Positions 24,843 through 33,224 of a stretch of DNA of 64,000 bases are shown piece by piece. Origin of the DNA: Winogradskyella sp. J14-2. GTDB taxonomy: Bacteria > Bacteroidota > Bacteroidia > Flavobacteriales > Flavobacteriaceae. The stretch spans positions 62,001 through 126,000 of the forward strand of contig NZ_CP019388.1 of NCBI RefSeq assembly GCF_001971725.1, in the 5' to 3' direction. Both the position numbers and the translations under genes were made by a program. Each line of letters begins with the position of its first letter. The first letter of the stretch is position 1. Under the pieces are notes generated by a model. That model was not told the origin of the DNA, did not search any database, and saw only the letters and a list, made by a program, of their open reading frames with translations.

Positions 24843-25304
24843 CTATTCCCATTTGTTGCTCGGTATTCTTAATTCATCCAATTTTTTAAGCTCTTTTTGT
24901 TTTGTTACAATCCAATAAATTTTAAATTCCGAAAGTTTGTTTTCGATATTTTCAAAATCAACGTCAAGTTCAGTCATATTATCTAAATCAACAAACAAAG
25001 TTGAATGACCAGGACAATTAATTACCATTTGATTTTTAAGCTCATTTAAACCAAACTCTAATTTCGGTCCTTCTGTTCCTAATTGGAACTTACCTTTAGA
25101 TTGATATTTTTCACTCTTTATTTTTATAGTGTTTTCTGTGTACCAATCCAAAAAACAAGAGTTGCATTCATCAGCAATTGTTTCAACACTATATTCACCA
25201 ATCTCAAAATCGTAATATTCAGTCAGATAAAATTTTTCATAAATGATTAGTCCTATGATAATAATTAAGATTCCAATGAAAAAGTATTTCAGTTTTTTAA
25301 TCAA
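24843..25304 (-). CDS. Membrane-anchored hypothetical protein, TTG start (C16)
   Basis: About 153 residues if the TTG at 25304 (LIKKLKYFF...) is used; a longer frame starts at a TTG inside the recombination site. One membrane segment (FFIGILIIIIGLIIYEKF) near the N-terminus, then a soluble beta-rich domain with an ECNSCF Cys pair and MVINCPGHSTLFVDLD. Not recognised. Start uncertain. Confidence 0.6.
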   Translation of the reverse strand: MIKKLKYFFIGILIIIIGLIIYEKFYLTEYYDFEIGEYSVETIADECNSCFLDWYTENTIKIKSEKYQSKGKFQLGTEGPKLEFGLNELKNQMVINCPGHSTLFVDLDNMTELDVDFENIENKLSEFKIYWIVTKQKELKKLDELRIPSNKWE

Positions 25305-25322
25305 TCTTAGTTTTTTTCTAAT

Positions 25323-25461
25323 GTTGCACAACGGATTTGGCTATGGTTTCGTTGCGTGAAAATCCGCAAGGATTTTCCGCCGTGTACCGAAGATAGCAAA
25401 TTTGCGAGGACTTTCCGAGAGGAAAGTCGGAAGCAATGAACTATAGCCGTTGTTGTGTGTA
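25323..25461 (-). repeat. attC-like site 25 (3' end of C15)
   Basis: Subfamily E: GGCTATGGTTTCGTTGC / GCAATGAACTATAGCC, two inner hairpins (GAAAATCCGCAAGGATTTTC and GACTTTCC/GGAAAGTC). Right end GTTGTGTGTA complements TACACACAAC, the same junction as C20. Confidence 0.85.
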
Positions 25462-25467
25462 GTGTTT

Positions 25468-25959
25468 TTATCCATTTCGTATTTTACTCAATAGTTCGGT
25501 CTCGTTATATTTTTTCTCTTTATAATTGATTAATATTGGTTCTAAATCAAGTTCAGTTTGGTTATAAATCAGAAGTACACCAGGAATCGGCATTTTAAAA
25601 ATGTCATCATAATATTCTACTGCGTATTCATTTCCGTCCAATTCAATTATTCTTTGAGTTTTTGGGAAATCATATTTAGAGCGTATTACTTGTATTTTTT
25701 TTAAAGTCCGTTTTTCAATTTGATTGTAAGGGGTTTTTTGGAAAAATCTTTTTTCTCGGAACTGTTTTAGTAATTCAATTCCGATTAATGTCAACAATCC
25801 GAAAACTGTCATTCCAATAGCAAAAAGACTTGGATAAATCAGATTTGTCCAGCTTTTTACAAATCCGCCAAAAATGCAAATCAAAGCTGCTATTCCGCCG
25901 AATATTGTAAACAGTAAAATCAGTTGATTTTTAATTGTATTTTGAAAATTTGCAGTCAT
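25468..25959 (-). CDS. Two-TM membrane protein (C15)
   Basis: 163 residues; two hydrophobic segments (about 13-32 and 37-60), then a basic cytoplasmic-looking domain (LLKQFREKRFFQKTPYNQIE) and a beta-rich tail with DGNEYAVEYYDDIFKMPIPG. ATG at 25959. Family not recognised. Sole gene in the cassette. Confidence 0.7.
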   Translation of the reverse strand: MTANFQNTIKNQLILLFTIFGGIAALICIFGGFVKSWTNLIYPSLFAIGMTVFGLLTLIGIELLKQFREKRFFQKTPYNQIEKRTLKKIQVIRSKYDFPKTQRIIELDGNEYAVEYYDDIFKMPIPGVLLIYNQTELDLEPILINYKEKKYNETELLSKIRNG

Positions 25960-25968
25960 TTTTTACAT

Positions 25969-26107
25969 TACACACAACGGTTTAGTATAACCGTCAGTTA
26001 CGGGTTAGTATGCGTTAATTTTCAGTTTGGCACAGACGTTAGCAATTCCGAGTGGATTCGGACGTAGTCGAATCCGCCGTAATTGCGGTTATACATTGTT
26101 GTAGTGC
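25969..26107 (-). repeat. attC-like site 26 (3' end of C14)
   Basis: Subfamily B, identical to site 5 from CAACGG to GTTGTAGTGC; only the left R' bases (TACACACAAC instead of GTGCTACAAC) differ. Together they mark the copied cassette's exact edge. Confidence 0.87.
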
Positions 26108-26661
26108 GTTTTTATTTTTTCTATTACGTTGTCAGTCAATATAGTCAATTCAATTTTTTCCGATTTCCAACTGCGGTCAATTTGTTTTCCGACGTTAGTT
26201 GAGAAAATATCCCAGTTCAAATTCATACTCTGTCCAAGTAAAGTAATTGTTTTTCGCAAGTCGTGATTATTTTTTTCCAATTCGGTCATTATCCATTTCC
26301 CAATTCCGTAAGCTGATTTAAGGTCTTCTGAAAAACTCAGATAGTATTTGGGAATGTCATTTTCATAAATCACGTCTTCGTTAAATTCCAATTCCAAAAA
26401 AGGAAAGAAGCGTTCATTTTCTTTTCCCTCAATTAGATATGATTCCGTTTCGAGAGTTATTTTTTCGGTTCGGTTTTTTAGATATTCAGATGTTTTTCCA
26501 TTCCAACCGCATTTTATGCAATTCCCATTATCGAATATGTGTTCGCAATTCGGATATCCATATAATTCGTGAGCACAATTCGGACATAATTCAGCCATTT
26601 CCGAATTATTTCTAAAATAGTCAGATTCACATTCGACACAAACTGCTTTTTCTTGATTCAT
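26089..26661 (-). CDS. Zinc-ribbon protein (C14; identical twin of C35)
   Basis: 190 residues, same protein as at 4,248-4,820 (CxxC pairs near the N-terminus; tail HYNNV from site sequence). The upstream open frame reaches 26,790 by reading through the next site and is not expected to be coding. Identity with the twin ends at CAACGG on both sides. Confidence 0.8.
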   Translation of the reverse strand: MNQEKAVCVECESDYFRNNSEMAELCPNCAHELYGYPNCEHIFDNGNCIKCGWNGKTSEYLKNRTEKITLETESYLIEGKENERFFPFLELEFNEDVIYENDIPKYYLSFSEDLKSAYGIGKWIMTELEKNNHDLRKTITLLGQSMNLNWDIFSTNVGKQIDRSWKSEKIELTILTDNVIEKIKTHYNNV

Positions 26662-26675
26662 CGGTTTTTTCAAAT

Positions 26676-26815
26676 GCACTACAACGGCTCTGTATAAAGT
26701 TTGTTGCGTTATTTTCAAGCTAAAAGTAAACAAATTATTACTGATAAGAAAGTCCGCGAGGACTTTCGCAAGTAAGCAATTAGCTAGCAATAAAATTTAT
26801 ACCTTGTTGTACACT
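26676..26815 (-). repeat. attC-like site 27 (3' end of C13)
   Basis: D-like: GTATAAAGTTTGTTGC pairs with GCAATAAAATTTATAC (mismatched centre), AAAGTCCGCGAGGACTTT hairpin. Right end GTTGTACACT complements AGTGTACAAC. Confidence 0.8.
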
Positions 26816-26822
26816 GTTTTTT

Positions 26823-27371
26823 TTATTCACAATCTTTTATTAATTCCCATTCAACTGTCACAGTTTTTAGTTTTGAATTATAATTGAAATCTCTAATTTT
26901 CTTTTTACAATTCAAGGTCAAATATTCATTTTCAAGCTGGTTAGTATTAATATAACCTAATAATTCAGTCCAGCAATATATTGGAAAACATTCCTTTTTT
27001 TCAGATTTAGTAAGTTTTTCAAATTCGGTAATCTCAATATTTTCAAAAGTTGGAAGTTCAATTTTTCCTAAATTTAATTTTCTTTTTTTGTCTAGTTTCA
27101 AACTCTTTATTATGATTTTTAAAGTCTTTAAAGAATTTTCAGAAGAACTATGATTCAAGTCAATTATTAAGTCAAGACTTTTTAGTTCCTCATCTGTTTC
27201 TATTGAAAAATTACCGTTAAAATCTGATTCAATAATTTTATTTTTTCCTTTTATTGAAATTTTTGCCATTGGAAACTCAGATTCATACTGAAATAATTGT
27301 CCAGTTATTTGAGCATTAATAATTCCATTAAATGCCAGAACCAAAATTGATATGTAAAATGCCTTTCTCAA
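26823..27371 (-). CDS. Secreted carboxypeptidase-regulatory-like (CarboxypepD_reg) protein, TTG start (C13)
   Basis: 182 residues. A type I signal (MRKAFYISILVLAFNGIINA, cut near 20-21) precedes ITGQLFQYESEFPMAKISIK and NKIIESDFNGNFSIETDEEL, the pattern of CarboxypepD_reg_2 beta domains (G-x-L...P...A-x-I-x-I-K...D-x-x-G-x-F) that typically precede TonB-dependent receptors. Here it is followed by a Cys-containing helical tail (KKECFPIYCWTELLGYI) rather than a receptor. Envelope location likely. Role unknown. Confidence 0.7.
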   Translation of the reverse strand: MRKAFYISILVLAFNGIINAQITGQLFQYESEFPMAKISIKGKNKIIESDFNGNFSIETDEELKSLDLIIDLNHSSSENSLKTLKIIIKSLKLDKKRKLNLGKIELPTFENIEITEFEKLTKSEKKECFPIYCWTELLGYINTNQLENEYLTLNCKKKIRDFNYNSKLKTVTVEWELIKDCE

Positions 27372-27372
27372 A

Positions 27373-27512
27373 TAGTGTACAACGGTCTCGTATAACCGTC
27401 AGTTACGGGTTAATATGCGTTAATTTTCGGTTTGGCACAGACGTTAGCAATTCTGAGTGGATTCGGACGTAGTCGAATCCGCCGTAATTGCGGTTATACA
27501 TTGTTGTGCATA
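27373..27512 (-). repeat. attC-like site 28 (3' end of C12)
   Basis: Subfamily B; one base change (AATTCTGAG instead of AATTCCGAG) in the inner hairpin. Right end GTTGTGCATA complements TATGCACAAC. Confidence 0.84.
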
Positions 27513-27520
27513 GTGTTTTA

Positions 27521-28027
27521 TTATTTTTCAGTTCCGATTTCATTTACTTCATCCAGTTTTGCTGTCCGATTTATTAACAAAAATGGCAGTCCAATTCCAA
27601 TTCCGATTATGATTGTTGAGTATAAAAAGAACGGTTCACTTATTAAATATTGTGGTATTAAAGGATTGTCAGGTTTCCCAATAAAGGTCAATATGTAAAG
27701 TCCGATTGTGATTGTAACAAATACGAAAAGAATTATTATTAAAATGTCTTTTATTAAGTCGGTTGTTTTAAATTCCAATCGTTTTGAATTTAATAACATT
27801 CCGAAAATTGGAATTGAGGAAATGGCAAAATAGTCCAGATTATTAAAATTAAGTCCAAAAAAATATCCAGTAATCTTTTGAAGAGAGTCATTAAGTCCAA
27901 ATGGATTAATTATTCCAAAAAAGAAGAGGAAGAAAATCAAAGCAGAAATTCCGCCAATCAGATATTTTATTTTATTCGGTATTTTATTCAATTCGGTCAG
28001 TTTTCGCGGTTGGCTTACATTATGCAC
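27521..28027 (-). CDS. Four-TM membrane protein (C12; start uncertain)
   Basis: About 156-168 residues depending on start: GTG at 28027 lies inside the recombination site, so TTG at 27991 (LNKIPNKIKYL) may be the true start. Four hydrophobic segments (about 24-42, 59-75, 92-113, 132-152) with short loops. Not recognised. Sole gene of its cassette. Confidence 0.6.
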   Translation of the reverse strand: MHNVSQPRKLTELNKIPNKIKYLIGGISALIFFLFFFGIINPFGLNDSLQKITGYFFGLNFNNLDYFAISSIPIFGMLLNSKRLEFKTTDLIKDILIIILFVFVTITIGLYILTFIGKPDNPLIPQYLISEPFFLYSTIIIGIGIGLPFLLINRTAKLDEVNEIGTEK

Positions 28028-28157
28028 AACGGTCTCGGCTATGAGTAGTTGCGTGGTTTAGCGGTTGACTTTGCAAGTACACACCAAACTGAAAATCCGC
28101 GAGGATTTTCAGAAGTAGGCGATAACAAGCAATTACTTATAGCCATTGTTGTGCGTA
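28021..28157 (-). repeat. attC-like site 29 (3' end of C11)
   Basis: Subfamily C with GAAAATCCGCGAGGATTTTC centre. Right end GTTGTGCGTA complements TACGCACAAC. The C11 stop codon lies inside. Confidence 0.85.
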
Positions 28158-28768
28158 GGCTTTTTTTTCAGATTATTGATTTCAGTTATTAATTCAACTT
28201 TTTGATTTTCGGTCAATTTATTAAATAATTTAACTTTTTTCCCTTGATAGTCAAATAATATTTCTCCCATTATGTGACTAAAAAGCAATTTCCTATTCAG
28301 AGCTATATTCCGCAATGTTTTGTCATAAGTTGATAATGAGGTTTCTTGGACTTCATTCCGAACATTTTCCACGTGTTCCAATTCAAAGGTTTGTGTTTTA
28401 GTTAGAAATGTTCCTTTTTTAGTTAAGGTCATTTTTCCATTCTCAATCTGTAACTCTTGTCGTCCTTTAATCAGCCACAAAAATTGACGTAATCCGATGG
28501 TTGCAACTATCGGATGAATAATAAAAAATACAACTATAAATTCTGTTGTAATTTCATTTCCGTTTACAAAGCCTTCTATAATTCCAGAAAAAAATAGTCC
28601 GCAAGAAAACAATGTAAATCCAAGAGCAATAAATGTATTTCTTGAATTATTCAAAGCAAAAAGTCCATTTTTCTTTGGTAAACAGACAAACTTTTTTCTA
28701 TTCAGTCCAAAAGTGAAAATTCGGCTGTATTGATATTGCAAATTTAGTCCTGTATTCTTAATGCTCAT
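28133..28768 (-). CDS. Two-TM protein with PH-like C-terminal domain (C11)
   Basis: 211 residues. Basic N-terminus (NRKKFVCLPKKNGLFALNN), two membrane segments at about 47-67 and 75-98, then a beta-rich soluble domain (QELQIENGKMTLTKKGTFLT; FELEHVENVRNEVQETSLS) with the look of bacterial PH-like domains. The last residues NNGYK and the stop lie in the 3' site. Family assignment is tentative. Confidence 0.65.
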   Translation of the reverse strand: MSIKNTGLNLQYQYSRIFTFGLNRKKFVCLPKKNGLFALNNSRNTFIALGFTLFSCGLFFSGIIEGFVNGNEITTEFIVVFFIIHPIVATIGLRQFLWLIKGRQELQIENGKMTLTKKGTFLTKTQTFELEHVENVRNEVQETSLSTYDKTLRNIALNRKLLFSHIMGEILFDYQGKKVKLFNKLTENQKVELITEINNLKKKPTHNNGYK

Positions 28769-28781
28769 TTTTTTTTCAGCT

Positions 28782-28920
28782 TACGCACAACGGTCTCGTA
28801 TAACCGTCAGTTACGGGTTTATATTCGTTAATTTTCGGTTTAGCACAGACGTTAGCAATTCCGAGTGGATTCGGACGTAGTCGAATCCGCCGTAATTGCG
28901 GTTATACATTGTTGTAAGTA
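28782..28920 (-). repeat. attC-like site 30 (3' end of C10)
   Basis: Subfamily B. Right end GTTGTAAGTA; complement TACTTACAAC at the C10 start (29,361-29,370). Confidence 0.85.
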
Positions 28921-28926
28921 GTTTTT

Positions 28927-29340
28927 TCATACCGCAAGATTTGATTCTGCGATTCGTTTTTTTGCGTTATTCAAATCGGATTCACTTTCCCAAATAACCA
29001 CTTTACTATTTTCCACGTAATAGTTCTCAATGAATAAATCAGAAAATTTGTCAGCATTTAATTCAGTTCCGTCATTTTTTGCGATTTCAGAATTCCGTAA
29101 CCATAAGTCCTTAATAGCAATTTCAATTGTGTCGGATAAATTCAGCACTTTTTTTATTGTTTTTTTCCAGTCATTAAAGTCAGTCGAAAAAACATTGTCA
29201 AGATTCATATTTCCAATCAAATCACTTTTTTCAGTCGGTAACTCTTTTAAAGTATCCAATATGAACGCTTTAAAAAATACATTGATATTCATATCAGTTT
29301 TTGGTGGTTCAGGTTTCTTTTTCCAACTGAAAAGTTTCAT
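28927..29340 (-). CDS. Small hypothetical cytoplasmic protein (C10)
   Basis: 137 residues, no signal. Lys/Pro-rich start (MKLFSWKKKPEPPKTDMN), then a soluble helical domain with TLKELPTEKSDLIGNMNLDN and a C-terminal VVIWESESDLNNAKKRIAES. Not recognised. ATG at 29340. Cassette boundary matches C6 (same start 10-mer). Confidence 0.65.
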   Translation of the reverse strand: MKLFSWKKKPEPPKTDMNINVFFKAFILDTLKELPTEKSDLIGNMNLDNVFSTDFNDWKKTIKKVLNLSDTIEIAIKDLWLRNSEIAKNDGTELNADKFSDLFIENYYVENSKVVIWESESDLNNAKKRIAESNLAV

Positions 29341-29360
29341 TGATTACGTTTTTCTTAAAT

Positions 29361-29498
29361 TACTTACAACGGTCTAGTGTATGATTTCGTTGCGTGTTTA
29401 AGTATTAAAGTTAGCAAATAATCACAGATAGAAAATTCCAGCGGAATTTTCGTAAGTAAGCTTTAACTAGCAATGAATTATAGACATTGTTGCCACTA
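29361..29498 (-). repeat. attC-like site 31 (3' end of C9)
   Basis: Subfamily D, near-identical to site 2 (a few changes, for example ATTATAGACATTG instead of ATACACATTG). Right end GTTGCCACTA. Confidence 0.83.
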
Positions 29499-29506
29499 GT
29501 ACTTTG

Positions 29507-30151
29507 TTAATATTTTATTTTTAACTTATAATCGATATTAAATGCTTTTTGACATTCATTTTGGTTGGATGAACTAAGCTTCTTCTTTTTTATTTTTTTT
29601 CCATATTTCTGATACCACTTAGTTAGCTTTTCTTGTGCTACTTGAGGATATTTATTAATGAATTCAAGAAGCCCAATTGGGTATCCAAAGTCACAATTAA
29701 AATCAAGAACATCCCATTGCGTTTGAAAAACTAAGAAATAAGGTATTGATATAATATCGTCAAGAATCATAAAAGCGACTGTTCCGACAGTCAGATTAGT
29801 GTCTCTGCATTGTATTTGGATATCAGTCTTAGTTTCATCTTGAATCTTTGATATAAGTTGTGGAATAGCTTCCTCTCCGAGTTTTACTATATCCCAATAT
29901 AATGAGTCGCCACAGTTCCAGACTTTAGAGTCAATTTCGTTGTTTTTAAATGATATTGTTCCAAAAGGGATTTTTTTGATTTCATTAATTCTATTAATTA
30001 AATCATTTTCTATTAAGCGAGAATCTATTGATAATGAAGATTCAGGCTTTATTTCATAGTTTTCGGCAATTAAGGTTTGTTCCGAATTCTTTTTGGTATT
30101 GGAACAGGAAGTAATAATTGTCAATAAGATTAATATATGTAATGTCCTCAT
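29507..30151 (-). CDS. Putative lipoprotein (C9; diverged twin of C38)
   Basis: 214 residues with the same lipobox (IITSC, Cys16) as the protein at 1,708-2,352, differing at about six residues. ATG at 30151; the TTG start inside the recombination site is rejected as for its twin. The two copies and their 3' sites have accumulated point changes, so this pair gives a time-ordered contrast to the identical pairs. Confidence 0.75.
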   Translation of the reverse strand: MRTLHILILLTIITSCSNTKKNSEQTLIAENYEIKPESSLSIDSRLIENDLINRINEIKKIPFGTISFKNNEIDSKVWNCGDSLYWDIVKLGEEAIPQLISKIQDETKTDIQIQCRDTNLTVGTVAFMILDDIISIPYFLVFQTQWDVLDFNCDFGYPIGLLEFINKYPQVAQEKLTKWYQKYGKKIKKKKLSSSNQNECQKAFNIDYKLKIKY

Positions 30152-30160
30152 TTCTTGTAT

Positions 30161-30299
30161 TAGTGGCAACGGTCTTGTGTATGAAAAGTAGCGGATTTTT
30201 AAGCACTAACTTTTCAGTTTATAACTGACCTTAATTTTATTATTTATCTTTCGTTTAAGCACTAAAACCGCTATTTTTTATATACGTTGTTGTGTTTTC
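30161..30299 (-). repeat. attC-like site 32 (3' end of C8)
   Basis: Subfamily F like site 19: AGTAGCGG pairs with CCGCTA, AT-rich centre with AACTTTTCAGTTTATAACTG. Right end GTTGTGTTTTC complements GAAACACAAC. Both R-M cassettes thus share this rare site type. Confidence 0.8.
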
Positions 30300-30322
30300 G
30301 TACTTTTTTCCGCAAACTTGCT

Positions 30323-30410
30323 AGCGTTGGCAAAGACATACTCTTTTGCAATTTTGGGTTTGTGTGGTGGCTGAAGCGAATTGCAAATGTGTATGGCTTT
30401 TAGCGTTGGC
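30323..30410. repeat. Nested hairpin element P3, 3' of the second R gene
   Basis: AGCGTTGGC, stem CATACTCTTTTGCAATT (30,337-30,353), loop, stem AATTGCAAATGTGTATG (30,379-30,395), AGCGTTGGC (30,402-30,410). Compared with P1 the stem changes ACAG to GCAA with matching changes on the other arm, and AGAG/CTCT becomes AAAG/CTTT. Confidence 0.75.
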
Positions 30411-30417
30411 AAATCCG

Positions 30418-31473
30418 TCAGAGTATTAATTCAGTTAACATTTGTTTTATGTCTAAATGTTTTGCTCCTTGAACTGACTTTGAGTTCATTCCAACCAACT
30501 CAATCCAATCCATAATTTTTTTCTTTTCTGTCGTTTTTTCATTCCAATATTCCGTCAGCTCAATTGCAGAAGTATTAATCAAAATTTCCAAAACAGAATC
30601 TATATTATCAAACAATTTTATAAATACTCTTGGAATGTTTTTATACGTTTTGTTTTTAATCAAATAATCTGCTTTTCCGCCAGCAGTAAATAAATCTCTT
30701 ACATTCGGACAAACAACAGCTTCTCGTGTTACAAGCCAAATTGCAAGTCGGGCAAATTTATCTCCACGATTACTAAAAACCTCTGGGAAATAAACCATTG
30801 CTCTGTTTTTAATCTCTTGCTTTTCTTTTAAGCTTAAATTGTTCCAAATATTTATAACAAGATTACTTGCTTGTTCTGTGTCTTGAATCCACCACAAATC
30901 TTGACCAGGTTTCAACTTGCTTTTGTAGTAGTCCGTAATTGGTTTAATCGGATTTTTCTTTTGACGCAAAGTATCGTAAGGTGTATTGATTTTGTCAAAA
31001 ATGGTTTTTCCCTCTTCCAAGTTCATATCGATTAAATACCTTGGCGAATGTGTAACAACAACCTCTGATAAGCATTCTTCATACGCTCGACACCTAAATT
31101 CAATTGGTTTTCCAAGTTTACCGAAAAGCATAAAAATTCGCTCGACATCATCTACTCTTGTAGATTCTAAAACACTATTTCCTGTTGTTTTCCAATGGTT
31201 TTGAGTTGTAGTTTTAACTTCTATTCCATAAAATTTTTTCGCAACTATGTCTGGAAACTTTTGTCCTCCAATTAATTCAATTGAATTTTCAAATTGTGAG
31301 CCAACAGCTAAATCAGTCATCACATCTCGAACATAAGGTTCAAGTTTTGCTCCTTTTAGCTGCTCAATCTTTTTAGGTGATTTCTTTGCGTGAATATTTA
31401 ATTCTTCAATTGTAGAATTTAATAAAGCGTTGAACTCGCTTTTATGTGGCTCTGAATTAACTGATACTACCAT
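30418..31473 (-). CDS. Type II restriction endonuclease, PD-(D/E)xK type (C8)
   Basis: 351 residues. The cluster FPDIVAKKFYGIEVKTTTQ (73-91) supplies P74-D75 and E85-V-K87 of a PD-(D/E)xK active site, followed by RVDDVERIFMLFGKLGKP as in several cytosine-M-linked R enzymes. No other domain is seen. The ATG overlaps the methylase stop by one base (TAATG). Target sequence not assigned: I do not recognise the specific subfamily. Stop 8 bases from hairpin P3. Confidence 0.82.
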   Translation of the reverse strand: MVVSVNSEPHKSEFNALLNSTIEELNIHAKKSPKKIEQLKGAKLEPYVRDVMTDLAVGSQFENSIELIGGQKFPDIVAKKFYGIEVKTTTQNHWKTTGNSVLESTRVDDVERIFMLFGKLGKPIEFRCRAYEECLSEVVVTHSPRYLIDMNLEEGKTIFDKINTPYDTLRQKKNPIKPITDYYKSKLKPGQDLWWIQDTEQASNLVINIWNNLSLKEKQEIKNRAMVYFPEVFSNRGDKFARLAIWLVTREAVVCPNVRDLFTAGGKADYLIKNKTYKNIPRVFIKLFDNIDSVLEILINTSAIELTEYWNEKTTEKKKIMDWIELVGMNSKSVQGAKHLDIKQMLTELIL

Positions 31474-32831
31474 TATTTTCTAAAATATAAATCCCAAACA
31501 TCTTCTATTCTCTTTGCTAAATTGTAAGCGAGTAGCGGTGGAACTGCGTTACCAATTACTTTATAAGCTTTTGAAGGACTTACTAAATAGGAACCTTTAC
31601 GACCGTTTTTGTTTGGTATTACAAATTCATAATCAGGTGGAAAAGTTTGTATTAGTGCACATTCCCTAGGTGTTAAACGCCTTTCCTTTAGTCCTTTAGA
31701 AAGTTCTTCAGTTAAAATTCCACCGTTTTTTTTCGATAATCTTCTAAACTCAATGTTCCCGTGATGTTCTGCTCGAATTGTAGGGCTGATACCATCTGGT
31801 TTTATTTCTATTTGGCCTTGACAATGTTTACCCATAAATTTTGCCTTTGAGTAAAACTGTTGAGATAAATCTTTTGACTTTTCAGGCTCTTCTAAATTCG
31901 CAAAAAGTTCTTTTAAATCTACGTGACGTTTTAAATCTTCTCCGTCAGTTGTGTAAGCGTGAGTTGGTCTAGGATACGGATTGTATTTATCCGAAATGTC
32001 TTCTTTTTCTAATTGTTCAAGAGCTGATTTTTTTAATGCAGATTTTTTTATACCAATAAAGAAAACTCGTTCTCTTGATTGCGGAACACCATAATCGGCT
32101 GCGTGTAAAACACGAGGATTTAAAACTAAATATCCATTATCTCCTGCCGAAGAGAAATCATTTTGAATAATGTCCTTGACGTTTGAAAGATTTACTAAAC
32201 CTTTTACATTTTCTGCAATGAAAATTTTTGGTTGAGTTATTTCGATAACTTGTTTCATCCACATATAAAGCTGACCACGAGTTTCTTCTGTTGCACAAGT
32301 TTCTGTGTTTAGCTCTCCTTTGTGGTTTTTATGTGAATTAAGTCCGTTTCTTTTTCCGGCAACACTAAAATCCTGACAAGGGAAACCACCAGTTACAATG
32401 TCTATATTTTTCGGGAAAATCTTTGTTCCGTTTTGATGTAGCTTTACTAAATCGACTATGCTGTCTGTTTGGTAATCTTCTGCGTTATGTCCTCTTTTCG
32501 AAAAGTAGTTTACCCAAGCATTTCTTGCGTCCTTTAGAATATCGTTTGCAAAAACTGTTTTAAAACGTGTTTTCGATAGATTCACAAAATTATTGTCAAG
32601 TTCTTGAGAAATAAAGTTTGGATTCAAAACCTCGTTTACAGAAGATTTTAAAACTGAAAAATCTCCCTCAAAACCTAAATCCATTCCACCACAACCAGAA
32701 AATAAAGAAAGCATATTCAAGGTAGATTTTCCAGTTTGCTTTTTCTTTTCGGTTTTAGAATAGAATTTTACTGCTAATTGAGGTTCTTCAACTACGCTAG
32801 TATTTTCTTTATCAGTTGTTAATGTTCGCAT
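31473..32831 (-). CDS. C5-cytosine DNA methyltransferase (C8)
   Basis: 452 residues with motif I LSLFSGCGGMDLGF (41-54), IV GGFPCQDFSVAGKRNGL (148-164; nucleophile Cys152), VI AENVKGL, VIII PQSRERVFFIG, X KVIGNAVPP near 430. Inserts around 60-100 and 165-185 make it longer than typical 5mC enzymes; the TRD lies around 285-385. It should methylate the same site as the partner nuclease. ATG at 32831, two bases after the upstream regulator stop. Confidence 0.92.
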   Translation of the reverse strand: MRTLTTDKENTSVVEEPQLAVKFYSKTEKKKQTGKSTLNMLSLFSGCGGMDLGFEGDFSVLKSSVNEVLNPNFISQELDNNFVNLSKTRFKTVFANDILKDARNAWVNYFSKRGHNAEDYQTDSIVDLVKLHQNGTKIFPKNIDIVTGGFPCQDFSVAGKRNGLNSHKNHKGELNTETCATEETRGQLYMWMKQVIEITQPKIFIAENVKGLVNLSNVKDIIQNDFSSAGDNGYLVLNPRVLHAADYGVPQSRERVFFIGIKKSALKKSALEQLEKEDISDKYNPYPRPTHAYTTDGEDLKRHVDLKELFANLEEPEKSKDLSQQFYSKAKFMGKHCQGQIEIKPDGISPTIRAEHHGNIEFRRLSKKNGGILTEELSKGLKERRLTPRECALIQTFPPDYEFVIPNKNGRKGSYLVSPSKAYKVIGNAVPPLLAYNLAKRIEDVWDLYFRK

Positions 32832-32833
32832 AG

Positions 32834-33142
32834 TTAGTTTTGAATTGGGTGTGATTTTAAATATTTGATTTTTTTCTCTGCAACTTTTAGCGCTTTACTT
32901 GCACAATCTTCGTCTGCTATTTCATAAGCAATTTTGTCGCTTATAAATTGTACTAAAAGCTCGTCTTTATCAAGTTTTAGGATTTCCGCAAGTTTCTCTA
33001 ACATTTCTTTTGTCGGTTTTCGCTCGTTTCTTTCGATTTTGCTCAAAATAGCTTGGTCTATATCGACATAAGCAGAAACTTGTCTTAAGACAAGTCCGAG
33101 AGCTTGTCTTTTCTTCCGTAAAATTTGTCCGATTGTTTCCAT
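32834..33142 (-). CDS. XRE-family controller-type regulator (C8)
   Basis: 102 residues from the ATG at 33142; a TTG at 33163 is possible but lies inside the operator. Helix-turn-helix (IGQILRKKRQALGLVLRQVS then SKIERNERKPTKEMLEKLAE) spans about 3-55. The rest is a short helical dimerisation/extension (ADEDCASKALKVAEKKIKYL). First gene of the R-M operon, where controller proteins delay nuclease expression; the palindrome at 33,157-33,173 overlapping the -7 is a fitting target. Confidence 0.85.
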   Translation of the reverse strand: METIGQILRKKRQALGLVLRQVSAYVDIDQAILSKIERNERKPTKEMLEKLAEILKLDKDELLVQFISDKIAYEIADEDCASKALKVAEKKIKYLKSHPIQN

Positions 33143-33156
33143 TTGAAAATTATTAC

Positions 33157-33201
33157 TTGACAATAAGTGTCAAATATAGTTTGTCAAATTTTGGAAAGCA
33201 A
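33157..33201 (-). promoter_or_regulatory. Promoter and C-box-like operator of the second R-M operon
   Basis: Minus strand: TTG (33,199-33,201), 20 bp, then TATATTTG (33,171-33,178), a full TAnnTTTG -7 match. Palindrome TTGACA-ATAAG-TGTCAA (33,157-33,173) overlaps the -7 and a third half-site TTTGTCAAA lies just upstream (33,180-33,188). It suggests repression by the regulator. Confidence 0.68.
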
Positions 33202-33224
33202 GAAATTCAGATTGTATTTTTCCG

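Noticed and set aside
26089..26790. Longer N-terminus for the C14 zinc-ribbon protein
   Set aside because: The added part is the recombination site; the identical twin C35 is preceded by a different site.
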